This document shows positions 56,188 through 64,000 of a DNA stretch of 64,000 nt, one piece after another (positions within the stretch are counted from its first letter, which is position 1; each line of letters begins with the position of its first letter). Under the pieces are notes generated by a model, which did not search any database, was not told the origin of the DNA, and saw only the letters and a list, made by a program, of their open reading frames with translations. Both the position numbers and the translations under genes were made by a program. Source of the DNA: Mycobacterium florentinum (GTDB taxonomy: Bacteria > Actinomycetota > Actinomycetes > Mycobacteriales > Mycobacteriaceae); the NCBI RefSeq assembly GCF_010730355.1, contig NZ_AP022576.1, forward strand, positions 3,348,001-3,412,000, in the 5' to 3' direction.

Positions 56188-56943
56188 ATGCGTCGTGGGG
56201 TTCGTTATCTATTTGTTATGGTCGCGATCACGGGCTTGGGCGTGATGGGATCCGGCATCCAAGCGGTGGCCTCGGTCCCGGTGCCCGAGCCAACCCCGGT
56301 CGTCGCCGCGATTTTGCCGGCCGATGGCGCGCTGGTGGGAGTTGCGCACCCGGTCGTCGTGAAATTCAGCGCGCCGGTGATCGACCGTGCCGCCGTCGAG
56401 CGGTCCATCCACGTGGCCTCGCCGAGCAACATCGCCGGACACTTCGAGTGGCCCGAGAACAATGTCGTGCAATGGGTTCCGAACCAGTACTGGCCCGCCC
56501 ACAGCCACGTTTCGGTGGGCGTCCAAGAGCTGACAACGGGCTTCGACACCGGCGACGCATTCCTGGGTGTCGCGAGCATCTCCGGGCACACCTTCACCGT
56601 CAGCAGGGACGGGGAAATTCTGCGCACGATGCCCGCCTCGATGGGTAAGCCCGCCCGCCCGACGCCGGTCGGCAACTTCACCGCCCTCGAGAAGCAACGC
56701 AGCGTGGTCATGGACTCGCGGACCATCGGCATCCCGCTGAGCGCCCCCGACGGATACAAGATCACCGCTCAGTACGCGGTCCGGGTCACCTGGAGCGGGG
56801 TCTACGTGCACTCGGCACCCTGGTCGGTCGATTCACAGGGCCACGCCAACGTCAGTCACGGATGCATCAATCTGAGCCCGGACAACGCCGCGTGGTACTT
56901 CAACAACGTCAACGTCGGCGACCCCATCCAGGTCGTCGCGTAG
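56188..56943 (+). CDS. ldtA: L,D-transpeptidase LdtA (LdtMt1-type)
   Basis: A 251-residue L,D-transpeptidase, the same length I recall for M. tuberculosis LdtMt1 (Rv0116c). An N-terminal signal/anchor (YLFVMVAITGLGVMGSG) precedes an Ig-like domain (VVAAILPADGALVGVAHPVVVKFS) and the YkuD catalytic domain. The active-site motif HSAPWSV...SHGCINLS has the nucleophile at Cys226. It makes 3-3 peptidoglycan crosslinks, the carbapenem-sensitive step. The ATG follows CGGAGGGTTGACGCC. Confidence 0.96.
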   Translation: MRRGVRYLFVMVAITGLGVMGSGIQAVASVPVPEPTPVVAAILPADGALVGVAHPVVVKFSAPVIDRAAVERSIHVASPSNIAGHFEWPENNVVQWVPNQYWPAHSHVSVGVQELTTGFDTGDAFLGVASISGHTFTVSRDGEILRTMPASMGKPARPTPVGNFTALEKQRSVVMDSRTIGIPLSAPDGYKITAQYAVRVTWSGVYVHSAPWSVDSQGHANVSHGCINLSPDNAAWYFNNVNVGDPIQVVA

Positions 56944-57094
56944 CAATCCCGGGTATCGGGGCACCAGCAAATCTGTGCCGCCGCGCTGGCTGCGGCCCTG
57001 GACAAGGCTGTGGCCACAGTCACAGTGATCCGGTGGAAGACTCGTAGCGGGCGGGTCGTTGGCGCTAACAGATCGTCCGAACGAGAGGCTGGGC

Positions 57095-60000
57095 ATGAGT
57101 ACTGATGCGAAGCACGAGAACGGGACAGGTACGAGTGCTCAGATCACGCCGCGAGAACGAGTAACCGAGCGGATCCTGCGGGTGGAGGCGACCGATGAGC
57201 AATATCGGAACGCCAAGCCCCATCTCGCGCTCCAGGCAGCGGCCCGCCAGCCCGGCCTTCGACTGCCGCAGATCCTGGAGATGTTCGTCGAGGGCTACGG
57301 CGACCGGCCCGCACTCGGGTGGCGGGCCCGCGAGTTGACGACCGACCCCGCCACCGGCCGCACCACCTCCCAGCTGCTGCACCGATTCGACACCATCAGC
57401 TACCGCGATCTGTGGGCCAACGTCCGCGCCGTCGCGACGGCGTGGCGACGCGACGAGGTCAACCCGCTGACGCCGGGCGACGTGGTCGCCACCCTCGGCT
57501 TCGCGAGCCCCGAGTACTTGACGCTGGATCTGGTCACCGGTTACCTCGGCCTGGTTGCGGTGCCCCTGCAACACAACGCAACCGCCTCTCGGTTGCAGCC
57601 CATCGTTGCCGAAATCGAACCCCAGGTGCTGGCCACCGGCGCGGGGTATCTGGACCTCGCCGTGGAGACGGTGCTGGGCAGCACGTCGTTGCGGCGCCTG
57701 GTGGTCTTCGACTACCGACCGGAGATTGACGACCAGCGGGAGAACCTGGAGCGCGCGCGGGCGAAGCTCGCCGACGCCGGCATGGCGGTGACCATCGAGA
57801 CCTTCGACGAATTGGTCGAGCGTGGCCGTGCCCTGCCACCGGTGCCGATCTACACCGGCGAAACCGACGAGCGCCTGGCCCTGATCATGTACACCTCGGG
57901 CAGCACCGGGCTGCCCAAGGGTGCGATGTACACCGAGCGCATGGTCTTGAAGCTGTGGACCAACGAGCTCAACCCGGCGTTCGCCGACGTGCCGGTGATC
58001 AACGTCAACTTCATGCCGCTCAACCACGTGGGCGGACGGATACCGCTCGCCTCGTCGTTCCAGGCCGGCGGCACCAGTTACTTTGTGCCGGAGAGTGATC
58101 TGTCGACGTTGTTCGATGACTGGAATCTGGTGCGCCCCACCGAAATGGGCATGGTGCCGCGGGTGGTCGAAATGCTGTACCAGCGCTACCAAAGCGCGGT
58201 GGAGCGACTGATCGGGCAGGGCGCCGAGCCCGAGGACGCCGACACTCAGGCGAAAGCCGAACTGCGCGAACAGCTTCTGGGCGGACGCGTGATCACCAGC
58301 TTCTCCACCACCGCTCCGCTGGCCGCCGAGATGAAAGACTTCATCGAGTCGTGCCTGGACGTGCATGTGCTCGACGGCTACGGCCTGACCGAGGTGGGGA
58401 TGGTGTTCAAGGACGGTGTGGTGACGCGGCCGCCGATCCTCGACTACAAGCTGGTCGACGTGCCCGAGCTGGGTTACTTTCACACCGACAGGCCCCATCC
58501 GCGCGGCGAGCTGCTGGTGAAGTCGCTGACGGCGTTCAGCGGATATTTCAAGCGACCCGATGTGACGGCGAATGCGTTCGACCCGGACGGGTACTACCGC
58601 ACCGGTGACGTGATGGCCGAGGTCGGACCGGATCACCTCGTCTACGTCGACCGGCGCAACAACGTATTGAAGCTGGCCCAAGGCGAATTCGTCGCGGTGG
58701 CACAGCTGGAGGCCGTCTTCAGCGGCGCCGCCCTGGTGCACCAGGCGTTCGTCTACGGCAACAGCGAACGGCCCTACCTGTTGGCCGTCGTGGTCCCGAC
58801 CATCGAAGCGCGGGAGCGGTTCGCCGGTGATCCCGACGGCCTCAAGGCCGCGCTGAGCGAATCCCTGCGCCGCACCGCCAAAGTCGCCGAGTTGCAATCC
58901 TACGAAGTCCCGGTGGACTTTCTGGTCGAATCCGAGCCGTTCAGCGAGGACAACGGTCTGCTGTCGGGGGTCGGAAAGCTGCTGCGACCCAAGCTCAAGG
59001 AGCACTACGGCGCCCGGCTCGAAGACCTCTATGCCGAGCTCGCCGCCACCCGGACGGCCGAGTTGCGCGCGCTGCGCGAAGGCGCGGCGGACCGGCCGGT
59101 GATCGACACCCTGACGCGCGCCGCCGAGGCATTGCTCGGCCTGGCCGGCGGTCCGCCGCAGCCGGATGCCCAATTCCTGGACCTGGGCGGCGACTCGTTG
59201 TCCGCGCTGACCTTCTCGAACCTGCTGCAGGACATCTTCGACGTGGAAGTACCGGTGGGCCAGATCATCAACCCGGCCTCCGATCTGCGTCAACTCGCGG
59301 AATACGTGGAATCCGAACGTGAATCGGGCTCCAAGCGGCCCACGTTCTCTACCGTGCACGGCCGCGGCGCAACGGAAGCCCGCGCGTCCGAGCTCACCCT
59401 CGACAAGTTCATCGACGCCGCGACCCTGGCCGAGGCCCCGACGCTGCCGCACGCCACCGGCACACCGCACACGGTGTTGCTGACCGGAGCCAACGGCTAC
59501 CTCGGCCGCTTCCTGACGCTGGAATGGCTTGAGCGGCTTGCCGAACGAGGCGGAAAACTGATCACCATCATCCGCGGCGCGGACGCCGAGGCCGCCGGCA
59601 AGCGGCTGGAGACCGTTTTCGACAGCGGGGATCCGCAACTGCTGAAGAGGTATCGTGCGCTGGCCGCCGACCATCTCGAGGTCGTCGTCGGCGATATCGC
59701 CCAGCCGAAACTTGGTATGGATCAAGCAACTTGGGAGCGCTTAGCGCGCGACGTCGACATGATCGTGCACCCGGCTGCGCTGGTCAACCATGTCCTGCCG
59801 TACGACCAGCTGTTCGGCCCCAACGTGGTGGGCACCGCGGAATTGATTCGCCTGGCGATCACGACGCGGATCAAACCGGTCACCTACATGTCGACGGTCG
59901 CGGTGGCCTTTTCGGTCGATCCCGCCACGTTCGCCGAGGACGGCGACATCCGCACCGTCAGCGCGGTGCGGCCCGTCGATGACAGCTATGCCAACGGCTA

Positions 60001-60676
60001 CGCGAACAGCAAGTGGGGCGGCGAGGTGTTGCTGCGCGAGGCACACGACCTGTGCGGTTTGCCGGCGGCGGTGTTCCGGTCCGACATGATCCTTGCGCAC
60101 AGCCAGTACGCCGGACAGCTCAATGTCCCGGATGCGTTCACCCGGTTGATATTCAGCTTGCTGGTGACCGGCATCGCGCCGACGTCGTTCTACCAAACCG
60201 ATGCGCAGGGCAACCGGGCGGTAGCTCACTACGACGGTCTGCCGGCCGACTTCGTGGCGGAGGCGGTCACCACGCTGGGCGAGCAGATAGCAACGGCCGC
60301 TGAGGATTCCGGCCGATACCGGTCCTTCGACGTGATGAACCCGCATGACGACGGCATCTCGCTGGACGTCTTCGTGGACTGGTTGATCGGCGCCGGCCAT
60401 GACATCCGGCGCATCGACGACCATGACGCATGGTTCGGGCGTTTCGAAACGGCGCTGCGCGCACTACCCGACAAGCAGCGTCAGCATTCGGTACTTCCCT
60501 TGCTCGACGTCTACCGGAAGCCCGAGGCGCCGCTGCGGGGCGCGCCCGCGCCGACGGATGTGTTCCGCGGCTCGGTACAGGCAGCCAAAATCGGTGCGGA
60601 CAAAGACATCCCGCATTTGTCGGAGCGGCTGATCGAGAAGTACGTCTCAGATCTGCGGCTGCTCGGGCTGGTGTAG
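57095..60676 (+). CDS. car: Carboxylic acid reductase (FadD9-type)
   Basis: A 1193-residue modular carboxylic acid reductase. Adenylation domain: [15 protein letters not shown] near residue 266 and [12 protein letters not shown]. Carrier domain: [12 protein letters not shown] with the phosphopantetheine serine near residue 700. Reductase domain: [14 protein letters not shown] near residue 795 (NADPH) and [13 protein letters not shown] with the catalytic Tyr/Lys near 968. It reduces carboxylic acids to aldehydes using ATP and NADPH after activation by a phosphopantetheinyl transferase, which is not in this window. M. tuberculosis has FadD9 (Rv2590) elsewhere; synteny with H37Rv ends here. The ATG follows GAGAGGCTGGGC. 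Confidence 0.96.
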   Translation: MSTDAKHENGTGTSAQITPRERVTERILRVEATDEQYRNAKPHLALQAAARQPGLRLPQILEMFVEGYGDRPALGWRARELTTDPATGRTTSQLLHRFDTISYRDLWANVRAVATAWRRDEVNPLTPGDVVATLGFASPEYLTLDLVTGYLGLVAVPLQHNATASRLQPIVAEIEPQVLATGAGYLDLAVETVLGSTSLRRLVVFDYRPEIDDQRENLERARAKLADAGMAVTIETFDELVERGRALPPVPIYTGETDERLALIMYTSGSTGLPKGAMYTERMVLKLWTNELNPAFADVPVINVNFMPLNHVGGRIPLASSFQAGGTSYFVPESDLSTLFDDWNLVRPTEMGMVPRVVEMLYQRYQSAVERLIGQGAEPEDADTQAKAELREQLLGGRVITSFSTTAPLAAEMKDFIESCLDVHVLDGYGLTEVGMVFKDGVVTRPPILDYKLVDVPELGYFHTDRPHPRGELLVKSLTAFSGYFKRPDVTANAFDPDGYYRTGDVMAEVGPDHLVYVDRRNNVLKLAQGEFVAVAQLEAVFSGAALVHQAFVYGNSERPYLLAVVVPTIEARERFAGDPDGLKAALSESLRRTAKVAELQSYEVPVDFLVESEPFSEDNGLLSGVGKLLRPKLKEHYGARLEDLYAELAATRTAELRALREGAADRPVIDTLTRAAEALLGLAGGPPQPDAQFLDLGGDSLSALTFSNLLQDIFDVEVPVGQIINPASDLRQLAEYVESERESGSKRPTFSTVHGRGATEARASELTLDKFIDAATLAEAPTLPHATGTPHTVLLTGANGYLGRFLTLEWLERLAERGGKLITIIRGADAEAAGKRLETVFDSGDPQLLKRYRALAADHLEVVVGDIAQPKLGMDQATWERLARDVDMIVHPAALVNHVLPYDQLFGPNVVGTAELIRLAITTRIKPVTYMSTVAVAFSVDPATFAEDGDIRTVSAVRPVDDSYANGYANSKWGGEVLLREAHDLCGLPAAVFRSDMILAHSQYAGQLNVPDAFTRLIFSLLVTGIAPTSFYQTDAQGNRAVAHYDGLPADFVAEAVTTLGEQIATAAEDSGRYRSFDVMNPHDDGISLDVFVDWLIGAGHDIRRIDDHDAWFGRFETALRALPDKQRQHSVLPLLDVYRKPEAPLRGAPAPTDVFRGSVQAAKIGADKDIPHLSERLIEKYVSDLRLLGLV

Positions 60677-60685
60677 CCCGAAACG

Positions 60686-61276
60686 CTAACCGTGCAAACC
60701 GTTCTTGACCGCGGCGTCCTGCTTGCGGCCGACGTCGATCGCGATCTCCGGGTCGATCGGGTCGTTGGGTGCGCTGTCGAACTCCAGGTTGACCAGCGCC
60801 CTGCCCTCGGTGAACAACAGTACGGCGATGGCCTGCGAATTATCCTGCGTGGTGCCCGAGATCATCGCGCCGTTGGAGCCGACGTCGACGGGCTGCCAGG
60901 CGCCGGTGACCTTCTTGGCGTAGTTCGTTTTGGTGTTCTCCAGGGCGGCCGCCGCCGTCGCGGGATCGGCGACGATCAAGATGGTGTCCCCGATGCGCCG
61001 GCTGTTGTCGGCATTGACGAACAGTTGCGCGACGCCGGTGGTGTTGTTGGAATTCAGCACCGGCGGTTCCGGCGCGGTGAAGTCACCGCCGACATCGCCG
61101 GGCTGAATCAGCAGCGCGCTGTAATCCGGGGGCGGCCCGGTCGGGGTGCTCACCACCGCGCCACTCTTGGACGACGGAGCCGAAGTCTTGCCGCTGTTGC
61201 CGCAACCGGTGATCGCGATGCCGACCGCAATGGTGGCGGCCGCCCAACCGGTGGCGGTCATCCGAGCACGTCCCAT
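60686..61276 (-). CDS. Mycobacterial lipoprotein of unknown function
   Basis: A 196-residue predicted lipoprotein: short basic start, hydrophobic stretch ATGWAAATIAVGIAI and lipobox ITGC, then a Ser/Thr/Pro-rich linker and a folded domain (YSALLIQPGDVGGDFTAP, AVLLFTEGRALVNLEFDSAP). The GGAAAGG upstream fits an ATG at MGRARM. I do not recognise a named family with certainty; it is of the general kind of small mycobacterial Lpp/Lpq proteins. Convergent with car, with nine bases between them. Confidence 0.82.
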   Translation of the reverse strand: MGRARMTATGWAAATIAVGIAITGCGNSGKTSAPSSKSGAVVSTPTGPPPDYSALLIQPGDVGGDFTAPEPPVLNSNNTTGVAQLFVNADNSRRIGDTILIVADPATAAAALENTKTNYAKKVTGAWQPVDVGSNGAMISGTTQDNSQAIAVLLFTEGRALVNLEFDSAPNDPIDPEIAIDVGRKQDAAVKNGLHG

Positions 61277-61409
61277 GGGCATCCTTTCCAGCGAGAACAG
61301 GGCCAGCGCATATGAACATACGCGCACGCACCAATCGACAGGCGCCGGTTCGCACCTATCCTCGGGTCCGGGGCCACAAAGTTTCGATTCGCGCGATAAG
61401 GAGATCGAG

Positions 61410-62354
61410 ATGACGGCTGCAGTGGCACGCGCGGTACGGTTCGACCGCTACGGGGACCGTGACGTGCTGTACGTGGCAGATATCGACATGCCGGCGCCCG
61501 GCGAGGGCGAGGTGGTCGTCGAGGTTCGCGCCGCCGGAATCAACCCGGGCGAGGCCGGGATCCGCTCCGGGGCGATGCATGAGATGTTCCCCGCCACGTT
61601 TCCCTGCGGGGAAGGCAGCGACCTCGCCGGTGTCGTGACGGCCACCGGTCCCGGGGTCACCGAGTTCGCGATCGGCGACGAGGTTCTGGGGTTCAGCTTC
61701 CGGCGATCAAGCCATGCCACCCACACCGCCGTTCCGGTGGACCAGTTGGTCCGCAAACCGCCCCAATTGAGTTGGGAAGCAGCGGGTTCGCTCTACGTCG
61801 TCGGCGCGACCGCATACGCCGCCGTCCGCGCCGTCGCGCCGCAGCCGGGCGAAACCGTCGCCGTTTCGGCGGCGGCCGGAGGTGTCGGCAGTCTCGTCGT
61901 CCAGCTGTTGGTACTGCGCGAGGCGCGAGTGCTGGGCATCGCCGGCGAGGGCAACGCCGAATGGCTGCGGGCACACGGCGTCATCCCGATCACCTACGGA
62001 GCGGGGTTGGCCGAGCGGCTGCGCGAGGCCGCGCCGGACGGAGTCGACGCGTTCATCGACCTGTTCGGCCCGGACTACGTGCAGCTCGCCGTGGATCTCG
62101 GGGTCGCACCGCAGCGCATCGACACGATCATCTCCTTTCAGAAAGCCGGCGAAGTCGGCGCCAAAACCGAAGGCAGCACTGACGCGTCCACCCCGGAAGT
62201 GCTGACCGAGATCGCCGACCTGATCGTCAGCGGCGCCGTCGATTTCGATATCGCCGCGACCTTTCCGCTGGAGCGGGTGGCCGATGCCTTCGAGGAACTC
62301 GAACGCCGGCACACGCACGGCAAGATCGTGCTGCTGCCCAACGGTTCGCGCTGA
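61410..62354 (+). CDS. NADP-dependent quinone oxidoreductase-like MDR protein
   Basis: A 314-residue medium-chain dehydrogenase/reductase of the zinc-free quinone oxidoreductase group. Features: MPAPGEGEVVVEVRAAGINPGEAGIRSG, FPCGEGSDLAGVVTATGPGV, and the cofactor loop AVSAAAGGVGSLVVQLL (AxxGGVG). The zinc-binding cysteines of alcohol dehydrogenases are missing. The ATG follows AAGGAGATCGAG. Similar in kind to Rv0149, which is absent from its expected place next to the Rv0148-like gene; whether this is the moved orthologue cannot be told from here. Confidence 0.9.
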   Translation: MTAAVARAVRFDRYGDRDVLYVADIDMPAPGEGEVVVEVRAAGINPGEAGIRSGAMHEMFPATFPCGEGSDLAGVVTATGPGVTEFAIGDEVLGFSFRRSSHATHTAVPVDQLVRKPPQLSWEAAGSLYVVGATAYAAVRAVAPQPGETVAVSAAAGGVGSLVVQLLVLREARVLGIAGEGNAEWLRAHGVIPITYGAGLAERLREAAPDGVDAFIDLFGPDYVQLAVDLGVAPQRIDTIISFQKAGEVGAKTEGSTDASTPEVLTEIADLIVSGAVDFDIAATFPLERVADAFEELERRHTHGKIVLLPNGSR

Positions 62355-62357
62355 CCG

Positions 62358-63995
62358 TCAGCCGACGCCGAGCTCGACGATCTTCATCACCACAAAGACG
62401 GCGGCCAGCACCAGGTAGCCGCGCAGGATCAACAGGCCGGTCCGGTGGATCGGTGAAAGAGCCGGGCGGTCAAGAGAACTCAGGTTCGGAGTCTGCCAAG
62501 TCTGCTGCTCCTGCCTGCGCAGCGCCCGGCTTTCGGCACGGCCAACCGGCGAGCCGAGTTTGGCCGCGCGAGTGTCGCTGTACCACTGGTCGCCGATGAT
62601 CGCCACGGCGCCGCAAAGTACGCCGACCGCCGCACCTGCCACGAGCCCACCCTCGAGGCTCGCCGTGGACAGGGCCGGGAAGAACGTGGTCGCCGTCAAA
62701 GCCAGCGACAGCAGCACCAGCGCCCACACGATCGCCCAGGCAATGACGTTCTGCCGCAACGTGTTCACCCACGGCCCCAGTATCGCCCGGTCATTACAGA
62801 GCAACACCAGGAACACCGTCGCTGACGGCAACAAGATGCCGGCCAGCGCCTGCACGCCCTGGGTGACCAGCCCGAGGATGTGATCGGGACTGAACGCCAC
62901 CGCGGCCGACGCCACGAGCAAGAGCGCGTAGCCGCCGTAGAACCACGGCGCCTCGCTGATCTTCCAGTGCAGTGAGTGCCGCTTGCCCATCGCGTCGCCG
63001 ATGGCATAGGTGGTGGCCAGCCCAATTGCGTTGGCCCCGATCAGCGAACCGTCCAGCAGGATGATCGCGAACAGCACGCCCACCGGGTGGCGCAGGCCGC
63101 TGGCGACCGCACCGGCATCGGTGAAGCTGCCGGTGCTGCCGGTGAGGCCGAAGGCGGTCACCGCCATCAGCGCCGTCGCCCCGACAATGACCACGACGAT
63201 CCCGATGATCAAATCGGCCCGCGCGTAAGGAATCCAGCGCGCGGTGATGCGCTTGTCGACGACGTTGGACTGCTGGAAGAACAACTGCCACGGCGCGACA
63301 GTGGTCCCCACGATCGCGATGATCAACAGCAGGACGGTGGAGTTGAGTCCTCCCGGAAACTGTGGAACCAGCCCGCCGACAGCTACTTTCGTGCTCGGAT
63401 GCACCAGCAGGACCATCGGGATCATCACCACGTTCACCGCGATCAGCAGGAACATCAGCCCTTCCCAGCGCCGGAACGAGCCCCCTGCCACCACTGCGAA
63501 CAGCAGTACGGCGGCGGCGGGGATCGCAATGATCTTCGGGCAGCCCAGGAATCCCAACGCGAGTGCGACACCGATGAATTCGGTGACGATCGTAAGGGCG
63601 TTCAGAACCACCAGATCACCGACGCTGAATGCACCCCAGAACTTTCCGAAACGCTCGAAGATCAGGCGTGCGTGCCCGACTCGGGCGACCGCACCCAAGC
63701 GCAGCACCATCTCCTGGTTGACGTACAGCACCGGAATCAGCAAGGCCAGCGTCCACAACAGGTTCATCCCGTAGTCCTGACCGGCTTGGGCGTACGTCGC
63801 GACGCCGCCGGCGTCGTTGTCGCCCACCATGACAATCAATCCGGGACCGGTGATGACCATCAGCGTGCGCAACCGCCGCCACCAGCCGCGCAACGCGCCG
63901 TCGTCGTCACGGCCGATGCGGCCGAACGCTCCGATGATGTCGCCGGTGTGCGCGGAATCCAGCACTGGCCAGTCACCCTGCCGGGTGGAAATCAA
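62358..63995 (-). CDS. Divergent Nramp-family divalent metal transporter
   Basis: A 545-residue membrane protein of the Nramp (SLC11) fold with about eleven helices. In helix 1, GPGLIVMVGDNDAGGVATYAQAG aligns with the canonical Nramp helix but has DAGG in place of DPGN. In helix 6, TTVAPWQLFFQQ replaces the usual MPH motif with APW. The asparagine and methionine that select transition metals in true Nramps are thus lost, as in Nramp-related magnesium transporters. The C-terminal part (ILGPWVNTLRQNVIAW) is also long. Mg2+ or Mn2+ uptake is inferred. The TTG start lies at the window edge and the true start may be beyond it. Confidence 0.88.
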   Translation of the reverse strand: MISTRQGDWPVLDSAHTGDIIGAFGRIGRDDDGALRGWWRRLRTLMVITGPGLIVMVGDNDAGGVATYAQAGQDYGMNLLWTLALLIPVLYVNQEMVLRLGAVARVGHARLIFERFGKFWGAFSVGDLVVLNALTIVTEFIGVALALGFLGCPKIIAIPAAAVLLFAVVAGGSFRRWEGLMFLLIAVNVVMIPMVLLVHPSTKVAVGGLVPQFPGGLNSTVLLLIIAIVGTTVAPWQLFFQQSNVVDKRITARWIPYARADLIIGIVVVIVGATALMAVTAFGLTGSTGSFTDAGAVASGLRHPVGVLFAIILLDGSLIGANAIGLATTYAIGDAMGKRHSLHWKISEAPWFYGGYALLLVASAAVAFSPDHILGLVTQGVQALAGILLPSATVFLVLLCNDRAILGPWVNTLRQNVIAWAIVWALVLLSLALTATTFFPALSTASLEGGLVAGAAVGVLCGAVAIIGDQWYSDTRAAKLGSPVGRAESRALRRQEQQTWQTPNLSSLDRPALSPIHRTGLLILRGYLVLAAVFVVMKIVELGVG

Positions 63996-64000
63996 AGTCA

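Noticed and set aside
57065..59725. A very long open frame (886 codons) on the minus strand opposite the carboxylic acid reductase.
   Set aside because: It is a shadow of the high-GC codon pattern of the reductase gene. Its translation shows no domain, and the plus-strand frame has all CAR motifs.

Overview
The window is high-GC chromosomal DNA from a Mycobacterium. The gene content and order match, in inverted orientation, the Mycobacterium tuberculosis H37Rv segment from about Rv0158 down to Rv0116c: pntAa-pntAb-pntB, fadE2, ptbB, the Rv0147/Rv0148 oxidoreductases, Rv0145/Rv0146-type methyltransferases, a ClC channel, an AlkA-like glycosylase, msrA, cyp138, ephF, fgd2, fadE1, htdZ, fbpC, mak-treS, pepA, fusA2, fadD7, oxcA-oxyS and ldtA. 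There are no PE, PPE or PE_PGRS genes at the places where M. tuberculosis has PE1/PE2 and PE_PGRS2. Several genes are absent from the equivalent M. tuberculosis region (dps, a CYP125 paralogue, a cyclopropane synthase, a desaturase cluster, an ABC exporter, a carboxylic acid reductase). A nontuberculous mycobacterium is therefore most likely. I cannot name the species, and the synteny statements come from memory of the H37Rv gene order.

Layout. 0-2.7 kb: a cut-off TetR gene, two tandem genes for nearly identical 41-residue proteins, and a CYP125-family P450 divergent from a TetR regulator. 2.7-8.3 kb: the proton-translocating transhydrogenase operon, an NTF2-fold protein, FadE2 and the phosphatase PtbB. 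8.3-17 kb, minus strand: a mycolate-type cyclopropane synthase, SDR, ALDH, an LCP cell-wall ligase, three tandem S-adenosylmethionine methyltransferases and a TetR. 17-24.2 kb: pirin, ClC channel, a dps gene with an in-frame stop near its start, a glycosylase, SnoaL-like proteins, DUF427, an epimerase and MsrA. 24.3-27.5 kb: CYP138 with its TetR, a molbindin and EphF.

27.5-35.1 kb is an accessory block between ephF and the Rv0133-type acetyltransferase: sulfotransferase, TetR, DUF1214 protein, F420-type luciferase-like oxidoreductase, SRPBCC protein, and a fatty-acid desaturase with its ferredoxin-type reductase and a FabR/DesT-like repressor. 35.1-48.4 kb holds lipid and glycan genes (fgd2, fadE1, htdZ, fbpC, mak, treS), the secreted protease pepA, and an inserted MarR-controlled ABC-2 exporter. 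48.5-56.9 kb: FusA2, a membrane protein, FadD7, OxcA, OxyS, a remnant of an isochorismatase gene and LdtA. 57-64 kb: carboxylic acid reductase, a lipoprotein, an MDR oxidoreductase and a divergent Nramp-family transporter.

Functionally the window is dominated by cell-envelope lipid metabolism (mycolate modification and transfer, desaturation, acyl-CoA oxidation), trehalose/maltose-1-phosphate flux towards alpha-glucan, redox balancing and local transcription factors. Several of those regulators have clear inverted-repeat operator candidates next to them. The least explained signals are the tandem 41-residue proteins, a dispersed intergenic hairpin whose stem changes in a compensatory way between copies, and the interrupted dps start.
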